From contig NZ_CP144164.1 in the NCBI RefSeq assembly GCF_037478005.1, positions 1,550,001 through 1,614,000 on the forward strand: DNA of 64,000 nucleotides, written 5' to 3'. The notes beneath the pieces were generated by a model. It made no database searches, was not told the origin of the DNA, and saw only the letters and a program-made list of their open reading frames with translations. Numbering within the stretch: the stretch's first letter is position 1; each line of letters begins with the position of its first letter. Positions 60,901-64,000 of this stretch are shown here, piece after piece. A program made the translations under genes and the position numbers. This stretch comes from Alteromonas sp. M12 (lineage in GTDB: Bacteria; Pseudomonadota; Gammaproteobacteria; Enterobacterales; Alteromonadaceae).

Positions 60901-61926
60901 ATGTTAGTTGAGAAACTTACCGTATCAGGCCAATTTTTGGCGCTTTCCAGATTCGATCCTCAATTATTTAAGCATCCCGTTGAATTCATTTTAGCCAATG
61001 GCGTAAAAGTCAATATTAGCAGTCCTGGAATCATTCAGTTTACCCCATCAGGCACTTCAAAAAAGGACATAGTTTTATCCTGTGGTGTGCATGGCAACGA
61101 AACGGCTCCGATTGAAATATGCGACGATTTAGTTACACAAATCCTACGTTTAGAACTAACTCCACAACATCGGCTTTTGGTGATTTTTGCTAACTTACCT
61201 TCAATGGATATCGAGAAACGTTTTGTCGTTGAAAATTTAAATCGCCTGTTCAGTGGTGCTCACACAACGTCCAGTGGCGAGAATAATCAGGAGCGTCAAC
61301 GAGCCAAAGAGCTTGAGCAAGTTGTGGCGAATTTCTATACCCTAGGTAGTGCCTCGTCTGAGCGCTTACATTACGATTTACATACAGCCATTCGTGCTTC
61401 TAAAAACGACAAATTTGCGGTTTATCCCTTTTTACACGGAAAACAACATAGCCTTGAACAACTGGCTTTTTTGTATGCTTGTGGCGTCAACACGTTTTTG
61501 CTTTCTGAAAGTCCTACAACAACTTTTAGTTATTACTCTTCCCACCAATTTGGTGCTCATGCGTTTACTGTTGAGTTGGGTAAAGTGCATCGTTTTGGCG
61601 AAAATGACATGTCGAAATTTGCTGCAGTGAGAGAAACCTTGACCGCTCTGATCGTCAATAAAGAATTAAATATACCTGCATTTCCACCTCAAAAAACCTA
61701 TATTTATCGGGTTAATCAGGTGATAAACAAGCAGCAACCAGATTTTAAATTACACTTCGATAACGATACCCCCAATTTTACTGACTTTAAAAAGGGACAT
61801 TTGTTAGCCTCTGAGACGGGTGCCGAATATCGCTGTGAGTTTGATAATGAAGCCATTGTTTTTCCGAATGAAAATGTGGCAATTGGACAACGGGCACTGC
61901 TAACAGTAGTCGCAACAAAATTATAA
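60901..61926 (+). CDS. astE: Succinylglutamate desuccinylase
   Basis: Last step of the arginine succinyltransferase pathway: splits N-succinylglutamate into succinate and glutamate. The 341-residue zinc enzyme has GVHGNETAPIE near residue 62 and DLHTAIR (metal ligands His, Glu, His) and the catalytic Glu in FTVELGKVH. The other ast genes are not in the window. It is followed after 9 nt by the HIT gene. Confidence 0.95.
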   Translation: MLVEKLTVSGQFLALSRFDPQLFKHPVEFILANGVKVNISSPGIIQFTPSGTSKKDIVLSCGVHGNETAPIEICDDLVTQILRLELTPQHRLLVIFANLPSMDIEKRFVVENLNRLFSGAHTTSSGENNQERQRAKELEQVVANFYTLGSASSERLHYDLHTAIRASKNDKFAVYPFLHGKQHSLEQLAFLYACGVNTFLLSESPTTTFSYYSSHQFGAHAFTVELGKVHRFGENDMSKFAAVRETLTALIVNKELNIPAFPPQKTYIYRVNQVINKQQPDFKLHFDNDTPNFTDFKKGHLLASETGAEYRCEFDNEAIVFPNENVAIGQRALLTVVATKL

Positions 61927-61935
61927 GGAGAAAGC

Positions 61936-62361
61936 ATGCACAATGCTGATTTCCAACTCGATCCGCAATTGGCCAAAGATTGCTTTGAAGTATGTAATTT
62001 ACCTCTGAGTAAAATCTTATTGTTAAACGACTATCAATACCCCTGGTTTATACAGGTGCCCCGCGTGAATAAAGTCACCGAGATAATTGATTTGAACGAA
62101 GCGCAGCAGAGTCAGTTATGGTACGAGTCAAAAATTCTTAGTGAATCGATTAAACACTTGTTTCAACCATACAAATTGAATATCGCAGCCCTTGGTAATA
62201 TGGTTTCCCAATTACATATTCATCATATTGCTCGATTTCAACATGATGTCGCATGGCCCAAACCTGTGTGGGGTGTGGCTGCTGCCAAACATTATGAACT
62301 GAGTGATTCAAACAGTTTGATTGAAAAAATGTCTACATTATTGGGAGATAAAATATGTTAG
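61936..62361 (+). CDS. HIT domain protein
   Basis: A 141-residue histidine-triad-family protein with QLHIHHIAR near residue 95, where the histidines match the nucleotide-binding triad of HIT hydrolases of the bis-nucleoside-tetraphosphatase type. GGAG-like AAGGAG precedes the ATG. It overlaps ybjQ by 7 nt. Substrate is unknown. Confidence 0.88.
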   Translation: MHNADFQLDPQLAKDCFEVCNLPLSKILLLNDYQYPWFIQVPRVNKVTEIIDLNEAQQSQLWYESKILSESIKHLFQPYKLNIAALGNMVSQLHIHHIARFQHDVAWPKPVWGVAAAKHYELSDSNSLIEKMSTLLGDKIC

Positions 62362-62678
62362 TAACGACGACAAACAATTTAGATGGCAAAAAGATTGAGC
62401 ACTACTACGGTGTTGTAGTGGGAGAAGCCATTATGGGAGCGAACATACTCAAAGATATTTTTGCTTCGATACGAGACATTGTAGGCGGGCGTTCTGGTTC
62501 GTACGAACAAGAGTTAACCAAAGCCCGCAAAATTGCATTTACGGAATTAACCGAAGAAGCCAGGATGATGGGCGCGAATGCCGTTATTGCCGTTGATATT
62601 GATTATGAAGTGATTGGCCAAAATGGAAGCATGTTGATGGTTAGTATCTGTGGTACTGCGGTCAAGTATGTGGATTAA
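62355..62678 (+). CDS. ybjQ: UPF0145/YbjQ family protein
   Basis: A 107-residue heavy-metal-binding-like protein of the YbjQ family ([19 protein letters not shown], then [19 protein letters not shown], both characteristic). It forms homo-oligomers in known structures; function unknown. Third gene of astE-HIT-ybjQ, convergent with the DUF2244 gene. Confidence 0.92.
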   Translation: MLVTTTNNLDGKKIEHYYGVVVGEAIMGANILKDIFASIRDIVGGRSGSYEQELTKARKIAFTELTEEARMMGANAVIAVDIDYEVIGQNGSMLMVSICGTAVKYVD

Positions 62679-62689
62679 ACCTTACTAAA

Positions 62690-63190
62690 TTATTGTCGCT
62701 TCCACCATTTGTTGCTGACTTCCATGACGCCATTGTGCTTCAACAAATTACGCGCGATAAGGCAGTCTTGTTGATTTAAAAATTGTCCCAGCTCAATGCT
62801 GATATTTTCATCGGTTAAGATCATGTGTGGTCGGTCAAATGAGCTTTCAGCTTCGATGACCGACAAGTGTGTTTTATGCCGTTCAAACTGCCAATTGAAA
62901 ATGGGATATTGAATTCCACATTCAATTATTAGGGTTTTTGGGTTGATGGTAATGATTTGCTTGCTGTAACAATGGCGGTTCACTTTATGCATTAAAAAGG
63001 CAAGTAAAGCGACTTCAAATCCGGCAAAAGGTAAAATTAGCCACATCCCTAACAGTGCCCAAATCGACGCGATTAGCAGTACACATAGGGCCATAATAAA
63101 TACAATCATTTTGGCTTCAGCCCAAGTAGCAGAACGATTTGGGCTCAGCGTGATCGTTGTGATATTGTTTTGCGTAAAATGCTTAACCAT
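62690..63190 (-). CDS. DUF2244 membrane protein
   Basis: A 166-residue protein from ATG 63190; the frame could extend to a TTG at 63223 but the shorter form starts like the family (VKHFTQNNITTITLSPNRS). Two adjacent membrane helices (IVFIMALCVLLIASIW, GMWLILPFAGFEVALLAF) are followed by a cytoplasmic beta domain. In other proteobacteria DUF2244 genes neighbour cytochrome c oxidase genes; no such gene is seen here. Function unknown. Confidence 0.86.
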   Translation of the reverse strand: MVKHFTQNNITTITLSPNRSATWAEAKMIVFIMALCVLLIASIWALLGMWLILPFAGFEVALLAFLMHKVNRHCYSKQIITINPKTLIIECGIQYPIFNWQFERHKTHLSVIEAESSFDRPHMILTDENISIELGQFLNQQDCLIARNLLKHNGVMEVSNKWWKRQ

Positions 63191-63242
63191 AATAATTTGA
63201 AACGCGATACACTGAGTCGCCAAACACCTTTAAGATACTGCT

Positions 63243-64000
63243 ATGTTGCACGTCATAACTGCCAATCAAATCCGATGTTTCCTTTTTGTAACCTGGTTTG
63301 GTGTATTGCTTTTTCAAGCAGAACCACTGTTGTTAATAACAGAGTATAGCGCTTTTGCAATTTTAGGTGTGGTGGGCGCTATTTTTGCCAACGCAACAGG
63401 CGCTGGTGGTGGTGTGATATTTGTCCCATTTTTTAATCAATTGGGATTCGATTCCAATTCTACAGTGGCAACCAGTTTTGCCATTCAATGTTGTGGGATG
63501 ACAGCTGGCGCCATAACTTGGTGGGCATTTTATCGCAAACAGCATATTGATGATAAGCATTGGCACGAGATCAGCAAAATACTCAAGCTAACAGTACCTT
63601 TTTCTGTATTGGGCATTTGGCTTGCACAACTATTTCAAGCTGCCCGAGGTGGAATAGGCGAAGCTGAGCAATTACATGCAGGTTTTGGCGTATTCTCTAT
63701 TGGTTTGGCGATCGCGTTATTTGCGAGTATTCCTTTGCTTAAAAAGCAGTCCTTTTCCTCTGACTTAGCACGGTTTGATTGTTATGCCTTGACGATAATC
63801 GCATTTATCGGTGGCATCATAACAGCCTACTTATCAATTGGAGTGGGGGAGTTAGTCGCCATTTATTTAATCATTCGTAAATTCAGTATCACTTTTTCCA
63901 TCGCTTTAGCCGTTATTCTAAGTGCTTTTTCAGTGTGGAGCGCCATCATCTATCATGGCTTTTTTAGCGTTGACGTATACTGGCCTGTGGTTTTATTTGC
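63243..64000 (+). CDS. TauE/SafE family permease, 3' end cut off by window
   Basis: The frame is open from ATG 63243 to the end (252 codons). About seven hydrophobic segments are seen. The N-terminal half has the TauE/SafE motif GAIFANATGAGGGVIFVPFF, followed by VATSFAIQC, and the second half repeats it as GIITAYLSIGVGELVAIYL. The family exports sulfite or organosulfonates; the substrate here is not known. Divergent from DUF2244 across 52 bp. Confidence 0.85.
   Translation, partial: MLHVITANQIRCFLFVTWFGVLLFQAEPLLLITEYSAFAILGVVGAIFANATGAGGGVIFVPFFNQLGFDSNSTVATSFAIQCCGMTAGAITWWAFYRKQHIDDKHWHEISKILKLTVPFSVLGIWLAQLFQAARGGIGEAEQLHAGFGVFSIGLAIALFASIPLLKKQSFSSDLARFDCYALTIIAFIGGIITAYLSIGVGELVAIYLIIRKFSITFSIALAVILSAFSVWSAIIYHGFFSVDVYWPVVLF

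Overview
The window is a low-GC chromosomal segment of a gammaproteobacterium, most likely a marine Alteromonadales (Glaciecola/Paraglaciecola/Alteromonas-like). The evidence is conserved gene order: rsxABCDGE-nth, lolB-ispE-prs/rplY-pth-ychF with hemA-prfA-prmC divergent, sirB2-sirB1-kdsA, gcvA-ygdD-rlmM and seqA-pgm. It is a housekeeping region with local disturbances. No rRNA, CRISPR array, prophage or classical IS was seen.

Layout. 1-8.4 kb: a cut-off DUF4105 envelope protein, then nth and the Rnf/Rsx electron-transport operon on the minus strand. 8.6-8.8 kb: two tRNA-Asn genes with a strong promoter. 8.8-9.8 kb: an AT-rich gene-free stretch holding a LexA-box match, three DnaA-box-like 9-mers and a palindromic operator-like site, ahead of a MATE exporter and uvrB. 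13.4-20.2 kb: a LysR regulator, an M28 lipoprotein peptidase, a DUF3025 gene carrying repeats in its coding sequence, a Yip1 protein and a NatAB-type ABC exporter. 20.2-21.4 kb: a REP-associated (RAYT/Y1 HUH) transposase with three short direct repeats upstream. 21.4-26.8 kb: the sulfate activation operon cysD-cysC-cysQ-cysN-SLC13. 27-36.4 kb: putP, elaA, ychF-pth-rplY, an inserted amidohydrolase/lipoprotein pair, prs, ispE and lolB. 36.5-39.7 kb: hemA-prfA-prmC. 39.8-40.45 kb: a decayed array of palindromic repeats. 40.6-45.8 kb: a REC-DUF3369-HD-GYP regulator, sirB2 and sirB1, followed by a damaged 2-kb second copy of the same block. 45.8-50.1 kb: kdsA, a small secreted protein, gcvA, a hydrolase, ygdD and rlmM. 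50.2-54.1 kb: the MoxR/DUF58/TgpA trio. 54.4-59.3 kb: seqA followed by pgm and glgP, each broken by a frameshift. 59.5-64 kb: a GGDEF/EAL protein, astE-HIT-ybjQ, DUF2244 and a cut-off TauE/SafE permease.

The most unusual theme is a family of short repeats that appears as direct repeats in front of the transposase, as an array after prmC, and translated in frame inside the DUF3025 gene, where two repeat types have entered at separate places. The second theme is sequence damage: the imperfect 2-kb duplication and the dinucleotide frameshifts in pgm and glgP could be real recent mutations or assembly/base-calling errors, and raw reads would decide. Several starts were moved from the longest ORF on ribosome-binding-site, overlap or family-length grounds (rsxC TTG, prs GTG, rplY ATG, ispE ATG, and others).
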